64,000 bases of DNA from the NCBI GenBank assembly GCA_964613745.1, contig CAZTJA010000002.1, forward strand, positions 1 through 64,000, written 5' to 3'. Positions 9,124 through 17,068 of the stretch are shown here, piece by piece. Origin of the DNA: CAZTJA01 sp964613745. GTDB taxonomy: Bacteria; Desulfobacterota; Desulfomonilia; Desulfomonilales; Desulfomonilaceae. Within the stretch, counting starts at the first letter, position 1, and every line of letters begins with the position of its first letter. The notes beneath the pieces were generated by a model. The model saw only the letters and a list, made by a program, of their open reading frames with translations, had not been told where the DNA came from and did not search any database. Both the position numbers and the translations under genes were made by a program.

Positions 9124-10134
9124 ATGAAACCTGCTCTCGATGTCGAAAATTTGAAAGTGTATTTTCCGCTCGATGAGGGCACGGTGCGCGCCGTCGATGG
9201 AGTCACGTTTAAACTCGAGCCCGGTAAAACACTTGGAATAGTTGGTGAATCAGGTAGCGGAAAAAGTGTCATCGGGCAATCTATTTTGAGAATAGTGCCC
9301 CAGCCCGGTCGCATCGTAGAAGGCAAGATAAGACTTAACTTAGATGAAGAAGTTGGAGACGAGCAAGTCGAAATGACTGAGCTTGATCCAAACGGAAGAC
9401 GGGCTCGGAGCATTCGGGGCAAGGTTGTCTCGATGATTTTTCAAGAGCCGATGAATTCATTTAGCCCGCTTCATACTATAGGAAGTCAAATTATCGAAGC
9501 TTTGACTCTTCATTCGGATGTTTCCAAGGCCGAAGCGCGTAACCGAGCCATCGAAATGCTGACTAAAGTCGGTATTCCCCAACCTGAACACCGTGTGGAA
9601 TCGTATCCTCATGAATTGTCAGGTGGAATGAGACAGCGAGCCATGATTGCCATGGCTCTCATTTGTAATCCGAAAATCCTCATTGCCGATGAGCCCACAA
9701 CGGCTCTGGATGTTACAATTCAGTCCCAAATACTGGAATTGCTCAAATCGCTCCAGGAAGAATTCGGAATGGCGATACTATTTGTGTCTCATAATCTCGG
9801 AGTGATCGCCCAGGTGAGCCATGATGTCCTCGTGGTTTATTTCGGTCGAGTTATGGAGAATGCACCGGTGGACGTGCTGTTTAGAGAGCCATTGCACCCA
9901 TACACTAAGGCGCTGTTGAAATCCGTCCCCGGAATAGACACGCCGGTGCGTAGTCAGCTTGCAACCATCGAAGGCTCGCTACCCGATCCTTTCTCGAATA
10001 TAACCGGTTGTCCTTTTTTTGGGCGATGCCTTGAATGCGGCGGCAGCACGGTTTGTCGTGATAACCCTTATGAATTGACACAAGTGGCGGCTAGACACTT
10101 TGTGGCTTGCCCGCGAATGTGTGTAGGAATATGA
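9124..10134 (+). CDS. peptide ABC transporter ATP-binding protein (DppD-like)
   Basis: 336-residue ATPase subunit. Walker A is GESGSGKSV (around residue 40), the signature is LSGGMRQR, Walker B is ILIADEPT, and the switch histidine is in FVSHNLG. The C-terminal extension carries the Cys-rich oligopeptide-transporter domain (CPFFGRCLECG ... C), which in Dpp/Opp ATPases can hold an Fe-S cluster. It starts seven bases after the permease stop with GAGGT upstream. It works as a heterodimer with the next gene product. Confidence 0.94.
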   Translation: MKPALDVENLKVYFPLDEGTVRAVDGVTFKLEPGKTLGIVGESGSGKSVIGQSILRIVPQPGRIVEGKIRLNLDEEVGDEQVEMTELDPNGRRARSIRGKVVSMIFQEPMNSFSPLHTIGSQIIEALTLHSDVSKAEARNRAIEMLTKVGIPQPEHRVESYPHELSGGMRQRAMIAMALICNPKILIADEPTTALDVTIQSQILELLKSLQEEFGMAILFVSHNLGVIAQVSHDVLVVYFGRVMENAPVDVLFREPLHPYTKALLKSVPGIDTPVRSQLATIEGSLPDPFSNITGCPFFGRCLECGGSTVCRDNPYELTQVAARHFVACPRMCVGI

Positions 10135-10141
10135 GGTCTGT

Positions 10142-11173
10142 GTGAAAGGTCCACTTCTGCTCAATGTTGAAAATCTTAAGAAACACTTTCCCATTCACAA
10201 AGGTGTGCTGAAGAAAGTAGTAGGGCATGTAAAAGCTGTAGATGGAGTATCGTTTGAGGTTCATAGGGGAGAGACGGTCGGAATAGTAGGGGAATCGGGA
10301 TGCGGTAAGACTACCGTAGGTCGGATGATTATGGGTGCGTACCGTCCCACCGAAGGCCACATCTATTTTAAACCGACCGACGATGCGGAAGCAGTGGATT
10401 TGGCCAATATCCACCATTCTGAAATGCGGAAATTGCGACCTCATATACAAATGGTTTTTCAGGACCCGTTTGCCTCACTCAATCCCAGGATGACCATAAG
10501 AGAAATACTCGCAGAGCCGCTTATCGTAAATAAAATTGCAAAAGGGCGGAAACTCGAAGACAGAGTAAGAGAACTGGTAGAGCTTGTGGGATTAAAGGTT
10601 CAGCATCTTAATCGCTATCCACATGCTTTCTCCGGAGGCCAAAGACAGCGTGTCAGCATCGCACGGGCGCTCGCTCTTTATCCTGCCTTGGTAGTTGCCG
10701 ATGAACCGACATCAGCTCTGGATGTTTCAATTCAAGCTCAGATCATTAATCTTTGCATGGAAATTCAAGACCAGCTTAATCTCGCTTATCTGTTTATCTC
10801 CCACGATCTCGGTCTGGTTCGACATTTTAGTAATAGAATAGTGTTGATGTATGTGGGACGTTTGGTTGAGTATGCACCATCTGAGCCGCTGTTCTCGCGG
10901 CCGCGACATCCTTATACCGAAGCGCTTATGTCAAATGTTCCGAGTACTCGTCCGGAAGTGATGGCAAAACGAGTCGTGCTGAAAGGCGAACCTGCCGATC
11001 CGATCAACCCTCCTCCAGGCTGCCCATTTCACCCTCGTTGTTTGTATGCGGAATCCATTTGCTCACAAGTAGTTCCCGAGTTGAAGGAAGTAGAACCAGG
11101 TCACTCTTCGGCATGCCATTTTTCGGAAACATTGAATTTAACGGGCTGTGATGCTCTTGGATGTGCTATATAA
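10142..11173 (+). CDS. peptide ABC transporter ATP-binding protein (DppF-like)
   Basis: 343-residue second ATPase of the importer. Walker A is GESGCGKTT, the signature FSGGQRQR, Walker B LVVADEPTSALD, the H-loop FISHDLG. The C-terminal domain has the usual PPGCPFHPRCLYAESIC cysteine motif. It starts with GTG at 10142, seven bases after the DppD-like stop. It is last in the five-gene operon and is followed by a hairpin (11186-11210). Confidence 0.94.
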   Translation: MKGPLLLNVENLKKHFPIHKGVLKKVVGHVKAVDGVSFEVHRGETVGIVGESGCGKTTVGRMIMGAYRPTEGHIYFKPTDDAEAVDLANIHHSEMRKLRPHIQMVFQDPFASLNPRMTIREILAEPLIVNKIAKGRKLEDRVRELVELVGLKVQHLNRYPHAFSGGQRQRVSIARALALYPALVVADEPTSALDVSIQAQIINLCMEIQDQLNLAYLFISHDLGLVRHFSNRIVLMYVGRLVEYAPSEPLFSRPRHPYTEALMSNVPSTRPEVMAKRVVLKGEPADPINPPPGCPFHPRCLYAESICSQVVPELKEVEPGHSSACHFSETLNLTGCDALGCAI

Positions 11174-11185
11174 ATATGGTTAAAT

Positions 11186-11213
11186 GTGAAATAGGGGAAA
11201 CTTATTTCACTTT
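11186..11213 (+). terminator. hairpin at end of the importer operon
   Basis: GTGAAATA (11186-11193) pairs with TATTTCAC (11203-11210) around a 9-base loop and is followed by TTTAAT. The stem is AT-rich and the T-run is short, so this is a weak intrinsic terminator at best. Confidence 0.45.
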
Positions 11214-11272
11214 AATGTAGTGGAAACGTTTGGATTGCCCAATTTATTCAATCGAGTTCATCAGGCGAGAGT

Positions 11273-12541
11273 ATGGCATCTGATACGATAAAACGCGTGC
11301 TTGTCTATACCCACAATTCAATCGGTTTGGGTCATGCGTTCCGCACACTGGCTGTTTTAACGGGGATGAAAAAATGGCGGCCTGACATAGATTTTCTTGT
11401 CATTTGCGGCACTTCTGTACCTCAGGTTTTTATGGCTGAAGGTATTGAAGTGATAAAACTCCCCTCCATAAAAATCGATATCGATAAGCCCAACAGCCCA
11501 ATGCAATCGCGATATCTCTCGGGATTCGAATTGGAAGAAATATTTGATTTCCGACAACAAATCATAATGGCCACCTTCGATTTTTTTCAACCGGACGCTC
11601 TACTTATTGAACACAACATGACCGGCCAGATGAGTGAATTGATTCCGCTTCTGATGAAAAAATGGATGAGAAAAGGCGGTCCTGTGGATTTTGCACTGGC
11701 ACACATCTGCCGAGGGATCATGAAGTGGGTGCCTCTGCTGAGAATTCCCTATCAGAATCCAAGGCATCGATCTGAGAGCATCAACATAGGCGCACTTTAC
11801 GATTTCATGTACGTTTTGGAAGACAGGGAAGTAATTGATATAAACAAGCAGTTTCTGGGTAATGACCCAGAGCTGGAGAAAAAAATAAAATACTTAGGAA
11901 AGATCACGAATAGAACATATCCTGAATTACCTTCAAGATCTGCAGTCCTGAACCGGCTCGGTTTACCGGATGAAAAACTGGTGGTTGTATCTTTAGGAAG
12001 AAATCAGAAAGTTTGTGCTATTTCGGGTCGGTTGGTTCAAGCATTTGAGAACATTCGCAATGCATTCAATTTCCAACCGGTGATGGTTCTGGATCCCTAC
12101 ATGGACCACGCTTGCGCCATGGACATTAAGCGACAATCATCAGGCAGTCAGATCAAGTGCCTCGATTTCGCCCCGGATCTCGTGGAACTCATTAGGCATA
12201 GTGAATTAGTGATTTCGCGGGCCGGATATAATACCGTTAACGAGATATTACTTACCGGAGCAAAGGCAATATTAATTCCAGAAAGCCACGGCAGCGGGGA
12301 ACAGGAACTTAGGGTAAGGAATATAGGCGACGAAAGACTTCGCACGGTGACCGAAGAACAAATACTTGGATCAGGCACGGAAGAGCTTATATTGGACATG
12401 CTCAATCAAAACGGTCAAGGCAAATCCCTGCATTTCGACAAATACGCCATTGGAAAGCAGATACTTGAGGACTTAGAAGATTGGAAATCGAAATCATCCT
12501 GCCGACAGAATTTCCCGCCGGACTGTTCGAATCAGCGATAA
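11273..12541 (+). CDS. MurG-like glycosyltransferase-fold protein
   Basis: 422 residues with a GT-B fold of the COG4671/MurG-like type. The N-terminal domain has VLVYTHNSIGLGHAFRTLAV, the glycine/histidine loop typical of such enzymes. The C-terminal domain has VVSLGRN and then ADLVISRAGYNTVNEILLTGAKAILIPE-like sequence (SELVISRAGYNTVNEIL here), the nucleotide-sugar binding region. The acceptor and donor are unknown. The gene stands alone between the importer operon and alanine dehydrogenase, and its 3' end overlaps that convergent gene by 10 bases. Confidence 0.75.
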   Translation: MASDTIKRVLVYTHNSIGLGHAFRTLAVLTGMKKWRPDIDFLVICGTSVPQVFMAEGIEVIKLPSIKIDIDKPNSPMQSRYLSGFELEEIFDFRQQIIMATFDFFQPDALLIEHNMTGQMSELIPLLMKKWMRKGGPVDFALAHICRGIMKWVPLLRIPYQNPRHRSESINIGALYDFMYVLEDREVIDINKQFLGNDPELEKKIKYLGKITNRTYPELPSRSAVLNRLGLPDEKLVVVSLGRNQKVCAISGRLVQAFENIRNAFNFQPVMVLDPYMDHACAMDIKRQSSGSQIKCLDFAPDLVELIRHSELVISRAGYNTVNEILLTGAKAILIPESHGSGEQELRVRNIGDERLRTVTEEQILGSGTEELILDMLNQNGQGKSLHFDKYAIGKQILEDLEDWKSKSSCRQNFPPDCSNQR

Positions 12542-13653
12542 ACCAATTCATTAAGCGGTCGATAGTCATAATTGAGGGCTTCAGCTACTTGTTCATACGT
12601 GACATGACCTTTGTAGCAATTGACGCCTTTGGCCAGAGGTGCATCACCCGTTACAGCCTGTTCAATGCCGCCTTGATCAGCTAATTTAAGTACATACGGC
12701 AGCGTGATGTTTGTTAATGCGAACGTAGAGGTCCGGGCCACTGCTCCGGGCATGTTGGGAACGCAATAATGGAGAACATCGTCCACAACGAATGTCGGAT
12801 TTCGGTGAGTGGTCGGTCGAGAAGTTTCTATGCAACCACCCTGATCTATCGATACATCTACAATTACTGAACCGGCTTTCATTTCCTTAATCATGTCTCG
12901 GGTTACGAGTCTTGGAGCTCGTGCACCTGGTATCAAAACGGAACCAATCACCAGATGACTATGAACGACGGAGTTCCAGATGTTTTCCTTACTTGAAATC
13001 ACTGTGGTTATGCGGTTTCCATAGAGATCATCCAGCATTCTGAGCCTGCTTTGATCCAAATCGATTGTGGTAACATCGGCACCCATCCCGATGGCTATCT
13101 TTGTGGCGGCCTGACCTACCGTGCCCGCTCCGAGAACCGTCACCTTGCCTCTATGAACTCCCGGAACTCCACCCAGGAGAATACCTCTACCGCCATGAGG
13201 TTTCTCCAGAAAATGAGCACCAATCTGAACGGCCATTCTGCCTGCTACTTCGGACATAGGAATAAGCAACGGCAGAGAGCCGTCTTCCATCTGAATAGTC
13301 TCGTAGGCAACGGCTGTAACTCTATTCTTAAGCAAAGATGCAGTGAGTTCAACTGCTGGGGCCAAATGCAAATATGCAAAAAGAATTTGGCTGTCTTTCA
13401 GAAGATCATATTCAGAGTCTTGGGGTTCCTTGACTTTCACCACCATGTCAGAAAGTCCGTAAAGATTCCGGGCATCTTCGATCAATTCCGCTCCCGCATT
13501 TACGTATTCCTCATTAGAAATGCGGCATCCTTCTCCTGCCCCTCTTTGCACGTAGACTTCGTGACCGTGACTTTTTAGCAGAGCGACTCCCGGGGGAGTC
13601 ATGCCCACTCTGTACTCGTCAGCCTTGATTTCTTTCGGAATACCGATTTTCAT
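12532..13653 (-). CDS. ald: alanine dehydrogenase
   Basis: 373 residues, the usual length. It interconverts L-alanine and pyruvate plus ammonia using NAD+. The N-terminus MKIGIPKEIKADEYRVGMTP is diagnostic, with the substrate-binding Arg and Lys in that stretch. The Rossmann region reads GGVPGVHRGKVTVLGAGTVGQAA. Downstream, PGAVARTSTFALTN is also family-typical. It lies 13 bases before a permease gene transcribed in the same direction. The product would feed amino-acid-derived alanine into pyruvate, consistent with the peptide importer nearby. Confidence 0.96.
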   Translation of the reverse strand: MKIGIPKEIKADEYRVGMTPPGVALLKSHGHEVYVQRGAGEGCRISNEEYVNAGAELIEDARNLYGLSDMVVKVKEPQDSEYDLLKDSQILFAYLHLAPAVELTASLLKNRVTAVAYETIQMEDGSLPLLIPMSEVAGRMAVQIGAHFLEKPHGGRGILLGGVPGVHRGKVTVLGAGTVGQAATKIAIGMGADVTTIDLDQSRLRMLDDLYGNRITTVISSKENIWNSVVHSHLVIGSVLIPGARAPRLVTRDMIKEMKAGSVIVDVSIDQGGCIETSRPTTHRNPTFVVDDVLHYCVPNMPGAVARTSTFALTNITLPYVLKLADQGGIEQAVTGDAPLAKGVNCYKGHVTYEQVAEALNYDYRPLNELVYR

Positions 13654-13666
13654 TTCGCCTCTCTTA

Positions 13667-14854
13667 CTATTCGAATTTCATAGCATCAACTGCATTGAGT
13701 TTGCCCGCTTTTTTTGCGGGAATGAGGCCCGAAAGGACACCTAATAACGTTCCGACAACTACGGACATCATCATGCTGATCAATAGGGTCATCTTACCCG
13801 AAGAAATTCTGAGGAGAGCTTCGAGGCCGTTTACGGCGACAATAGCCGCAAGAATGCCAAGAATGGCCCCAATCATGCTGACTGAGAATGACTCAAACAA
13901 AAACTGAAGTATGATCATGTCTTCCGTCGCACCGACCGCCTGTCTGAGACCGATTTCTCGAGTTCGTTCGGCAACTACGGACAACATCACGTTCATGATT
14001 CCTATGCCGCCAAGAATTAATGTTACAAAGATTGCTGCGTAAAGGAAAAACTTGAATATAAAGACTATGGTCTGAATTGATTTGATCCGCTCGGGATAAT
14101 AATTTACAAGAAGCGAATCTTCATACCCGGTTTGATTACTTTTAAGTATTTTCGACACGTCGGCACTTACACGAGGCACGGAATCCCAGTCCTTTGATCG
14201 TATGTAGAGGTCTCTTATCTCGGACATGCCCTGCAATTTTGATTTGGCGGTTGATATGGGAATGAGAACCGTTTGCAAGTAGTCGGGATCCTCCGCTCCA
14301 CCAAGTATTCCCACTATGTTGAACGGGATTCCCTGTATAAGTAAAATATTCCCTATAGCGCTACCACCTTTGAATAAAATTTGTTCAACCTTGCGTCCTA
14401 TTATGCAAGCATGACTTTTTTGCTGAACATCGAATGCCGTGAGTCGGCGTCCCACATCTATGGGCAAATAGAGCGTGTCAAAGAAAACATGTTCGACCCC
14501 CCCGATCCTCGCGGTCATGGATTTTTTTTCAAAACTTACTTTGCTGCTGCTCCAGATTGTCGCACTCACTGATGAGACATTAGGAATACGCCTGAGAGCC
14601 TGCAAGTCATTGTCATAAAATTGACCGTGGTGCCAACGCTTGGATCGAGAGACTTCCCATTGTGCCTTGACTATTGTAGCACTTCCAAGGATCTCTAGAT
14701 TTTTTCCGAGAGAACTCTCAACAGAATCACCGATCGTCATGACCGTAATTAGTCCCGCAATTCCTAATGCGGTTCCGATGATTGATCCTTTGTAGCGACG
14801 TCTGTTTCGGTATATTTGTTTGAAGGAGACTTGTACTAGATCGGAAAACAGCAT
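13667..14854 (-). CDS. MacB/FtsX-type ABC transporter permease without an adjacent ATPase
   Basis: 395 residues with the MacB-type layout: a first membrane helix (GTALGIAGLITVMTIGDSV), a large periplasmic domain, then three C-terminal helices. The segment IMNVMLSVVAERTREIGLRQAVGA is the FtsX-domain signature. Such proteins transmit ATPase movement to export or lipoprotein-release work. No ATP-binding gene or membrane-fusion protein lies beside it, so the partner must be encoded elsewhere. It is upstream of ald on the same strand with a 13-base gap, so the two may be co-transcribed. Confidence 0.85.
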   Translation of the reverse strand: MLFSDLVQVSFKQIYRNRRRYKGSIIGTALGIAGLITVMTIGDSVESSLGKNLEILGSATIVKAQWEVSRSKRWHHGQFYDNDLQALRRIPNVSSVSATIWSSSKVSFEKKSMTARIGGVEHVFFDTLYLPIDVGRRLTAFDVQQKSHACIIGRKVEQILFKGGSAIGNILLIQGIPFNIVGILGGAEDPDYLQTVLIPISTAKSKLQGMSEIRDLYIRSKDWDSVPRVSADVSKILKSNQTGYEDSLLVNYYPERIKSIQTIVFIFKFFLYAAIFVTLILGGIGIMNVMLSVVAERTREIGLRQAVGATEDMIILQFLFESFSVSMIGAILGILAAIVAVNGLEALLRISSGKMTLLISMMMSVVVGTLLGVLSGLIPAKKAGKLNAVDAMKFE

Positions 14855-14991
14855 TGATGATCAGTTTCCTAAAAAATACGGACTAGCGTCGTATGACATT
14901 CTTGAGAACGAACATGCGATTAGAGTTGAACGATAATAACATATCAACGCCCTAGCTGAAATGATTACATCAGGTTTTTAGGAGGATCGGA

Positions 14992-16350
14992 ATGGAATGG
15001 GAAATGGGAATGGACATTCTGTTTAAGGCTATTCGGGAACTCGAGGGGAAATTTGATTCCCTACCACGTTTCACCCCCAAGTCGGATTGGGATCAAGTTC
15101 AATCTGTTCTTATGCTGACTGCGGAACGTATGAAAGACAATTATCCCTACCACCATCCGTACTATCTGGGTCAAATGATTAAACCTCCGCACCCGATAGC
15201 CCGCCTTGCATATTCCCTGTCCTTGTTGATTAATCCTAATAATCATGCGATTGACGGCGGAAGGGCCAGTTCGATTATGGAAAAGGAGGCGGTGGCTGCA
15301 ATTGCTAAAATGTTTGGATGGACGGATCACCTCGGCCACCTCACCAGCGGAGGTACCATGGCCAACTTGGAAGCCCTCTGGATTGCAAGTCGATTACATC
15401 CCGGCAAACTGATCGTCGCTTCAAAGCAGGCTCACTACACGCATCACAGAATCTGCGGTGTCTTATCCATTCCGTTCCTCGATATACCCTGTGACCACAA
15501 AGGTAGAATGGATATGGATCATCTACGGCAGGTACTTGAATCCGAGAACATTGGTACGGTGGTGGCTACGTTAGGAACGACAGCGACAGGTTCAATTGAT
15601 CCGCTGGTCACAATCCTCAAGCTGCAGGAACAATTTGGTTTTAGAATTCACGTCGATTCAGCATATGGCGGCTACTATGTCTTATCCGATAACCTTGCTG
15701 CTGAAAGCCGAGCGGCATTCGATCATATATCCGAAGCGGATTCCCTAGTTGTTGATCCGCACAAACACGGTCTACAGCCTTATGGCTGCGGTTGCGTACT
15801 TTTTAAAGATCCTAAAATCGGTAAATTTTACCAACATGAATCGCCTTACACGTACTTCACCTCAGAGGAACTTCATTTGGGTGAGATTAGCCTCGAATGC
15901 TCCAGGCCGGGTGCATCTGCGGTTGCACTCTGGGCTACACAAAAGCTTTTCCCAATGAAGGAGAAGGGAGAATTTGCCGGGAATCTTTCGAGTTGCAGAT
16001 CCGCAGCTCTTGAGCTGTATTCGCGTTTGAAAGACGAAGCCGTATTTGTGACGGCGTTCGAACCGGAACTCGATATTGTCATCTGGTTGCTTCGTGGATC
16101 ATCCGCTTCGGAGTGTTCTCGCCTGTCGGATGAATATTTTTCAGAATTGGCTTCTAAGGACATCCATATTGCTAAGGCGATCATCCCACGCCGCATGCTC
16201 GAGCCACACGGAATACATATTGATTGGGACCAGGACCATATCACCTGTTTAAGGGCTTGCCTCATGAAACCGGAACACGAAGAATGGTTGGATAGGATAT
16301 TTACAATACTGAAGACAACGGCACTGGAAGTAACAGGCAGCGTAAAATAA
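14992..16350 (+). CDS. PLP-dependent group II amino-acid decarboxylase
   Basis: 452 residues. A group II (glutamate/aspartate/aromatic) decarboxylase fold: PYHHPYYLGQM near residue 50 and LTSGGTMANLEALW binding the cofactor phosphate. HVDSAYGGYY supplies the aspartate that pairs with the PLP nitrogen, and VDPHKHGLQPYG contains the Schiff-base lysine. AGGAGG lies 6 bases before the ATG. The substrate is not readable; aspartate, tyrosine or glutamate are all possible for this clade, and some relatives are annotated only as aspartate aminotransferase-family proteins. It is divergent from the permease gene. Confidence 0.85.
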   Translation: MEWEMGMDILFKAIRELEGKFDSLPRFTPKSDWDQVQSVLMLTAERMKDNYPYHHPYYLGQMIKPPHPIARLAYSLSLLINPNNHAIDGGRASSIMEKEAVAAIAKMFGWTDHLGHLTSGGTMANLEALWIASRLHPGKLIVASKQAHYTHHRICGVLSIPFLDIPCDHKGRMDMDHLRQVLESENIGTVVATLGTTATGSIDPLVTILKLQEQFGFRIHVDSAYGGYYVLSDNLAAESRAAFDHISEADSLVVDPHKHGLQPYGCGCVLFKDPKIGKFYQHESPYTYFTSEELHLGEISLECSRPGASAVALWATQKLFPMKEKGEFAGNLSSCRSAALELYSRLKDEAVFVTAFEPELDIVIWLLRGSSASECSRLSDEYFSELASKDIHIAKAIIPRRMLEPHGIHIDWDQDHITCLRACLMKPEHEEWLDRIFTILKTTALEVTGSVK

Positions 16351-16372
16351 ATGGGGGATTAATTTCCCCCAT
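16351..16372 (+). terminator. hairpin directly after the decarboxylase stop
   Basis: ATGGGGGA (16351-16358) pairs with TCCCCCAT (16365-16372) around TTAATT, starting at the base after the stop codon. The following bases are AAAATTCT rather than a T-run, so termination by this hairpin alone is uncertain. Confidence 0.5.
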
Positions 16373-16425
16373 AAAATTCTATGATCGCGATGATAAATGC
16401 TTGATCTTTTCAGATCGGATCAGTT

Positions 16426-16506
16426 GGGGAAAGGTTTTCGCGGCGGCGAAAACTCGCGTTATCCCCTTGTCCGATGGAGCCGAAACTCCAGCCGGCTACC
16501 TTTCCC
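16426..16506. ncRNA. candidate structured RNA (three-way junction)
   Basis: An 8-bp closing stem GGGAAAGG (16427-16434) / CCTTTCCC (16499-16506) encloses two hairpins. One is GTTTTCGC (16434-16441) / GCGAAAAC (16446-16453) with loop GGCG. The other is TGGAG (16475-16479) / CTCCA (16486-16490), extended by CCG/CGG. About 20 unpaired bases join them. It lies between a plus-strand decarboxylase and the 3' end of a minus-strand gene, so either strand could be the transcript; as minus-strand RNA it would be a 3' UTR element. It lacks the conserved motifs of the c-di-GMP-I, TPP, cobalamin and fluoride riboswitches that I can recall. Confidence 0.4.
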
Positions 16507-16519
16507 TTTAGCATAAGAA

Positions 16520-16765
16520 TTACTTTGTAGTTTTCTTGGCCTTCTTTACACCTTTTTTCATCTTGTAAACGCCGCATGCCGGGACAACCGGAGCGGGGCA
16601 GCAATAGGTGTAATAGCAAGGGGCCGGGGCACAGGCTCCATAAGCGGGACCACAAGACTTGCCACCGAACAGTTTACCGAAAAACGCATCAGCCGGCTGT
16701 GAAAATGCACAGCAAACTACGCCGACTGCCGCTAAAGCGACGACCAGCAACCCTAACTTCCTCAT
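16520..16765 (-). CDS. small exported Cys/Pro-rich protein
   Basis: 81 residues. The Sec signal peptide MRKLGLLVVALAAVGVVCCAFSQPADA probably ends after ADA. The mature part starts FFGKLFGGKSCGPAYG, continues with seven closely spaced cysteines (ACAPAPC, YYTYCCPAP, PACGVY) and ends in a lysine-rich tail (MKKGVKKAKKTTK). AGGAGG lies 7 bases before the ATG at 16765, which decides the start over an upstream in-frame ATG. No family recognised. The cysteine spacing suggests disulfides or metal binding outside the cytoplasm. The structured RNA candidate lies just 3' of it. Confidence 0.7.
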   Translation of the reverse strand: MRKLGLLVVALAAVGVVCCAFSQPADAFFGKLFGGKSCGPAYGACAPAPCYYTYCCPAPVVPACGVYKMKKGVKKAKKTTK

Positions 16766-17068
16766 TTTTTGCCTCCTTGATTTCAGGTTCTCATCTTCCA
16801 AGGGGACGAGAATATAGTGTTCCTATCACAAATTGGTGTTTATGTCCAGCTATGGAGCTTGATAATTATCTCTCCTGGGATTCTTGCGAGAAACTTAGAT
16901 TTTATTTCATCAATTTTGGAGTCGGGAGTCAACTTTAGATCACATAACGGAATAGATTGAAGCAATCAGGAACAATCAGCATATAAGCCGTGGTGAATTC
17001 AACAAAATATTGACATTGGCAGTCGAAAAAATTAGGGTAAGGTTTACTTCTGTTCCACAAGGTTGATC
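16766..17068. other. divergent intergenic region
   Basis: Separates the small exported protein (minus) from the primase-like gene (plus). It contains the ribosome site of the former, and a sigma70-like promoter for the latter that is listed separately. Nothing else recognisable. Confidence 0.4.
17010..17038 (+). promoter_or_regulatory. sigma70-type promoter for the primase-like gene
   Basis: TTGACA (17010-17015), a 17-base spacer, then TAGGGT (17033-17038). The expected transcript start is about 25 bases before the ATG at 17069. The -35 is perfect; the -10 matches only the conserved TA...T positions. Confidence 0.55.

Noticed and set aside
13051..13578. Plus-strand ORF of 175 codons inside ald
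   Set aside because: Antisense shadow of alanine dehydrogenase.
16426..16506. c-di-GMP-I (GEMM) riboswitch
   Set aside because: A GGTAGCCGG stretch on the minus strand resembles the GEMM 3' part, but the conserved GGCAAACC and GACGCAAAGCC elements are absent.
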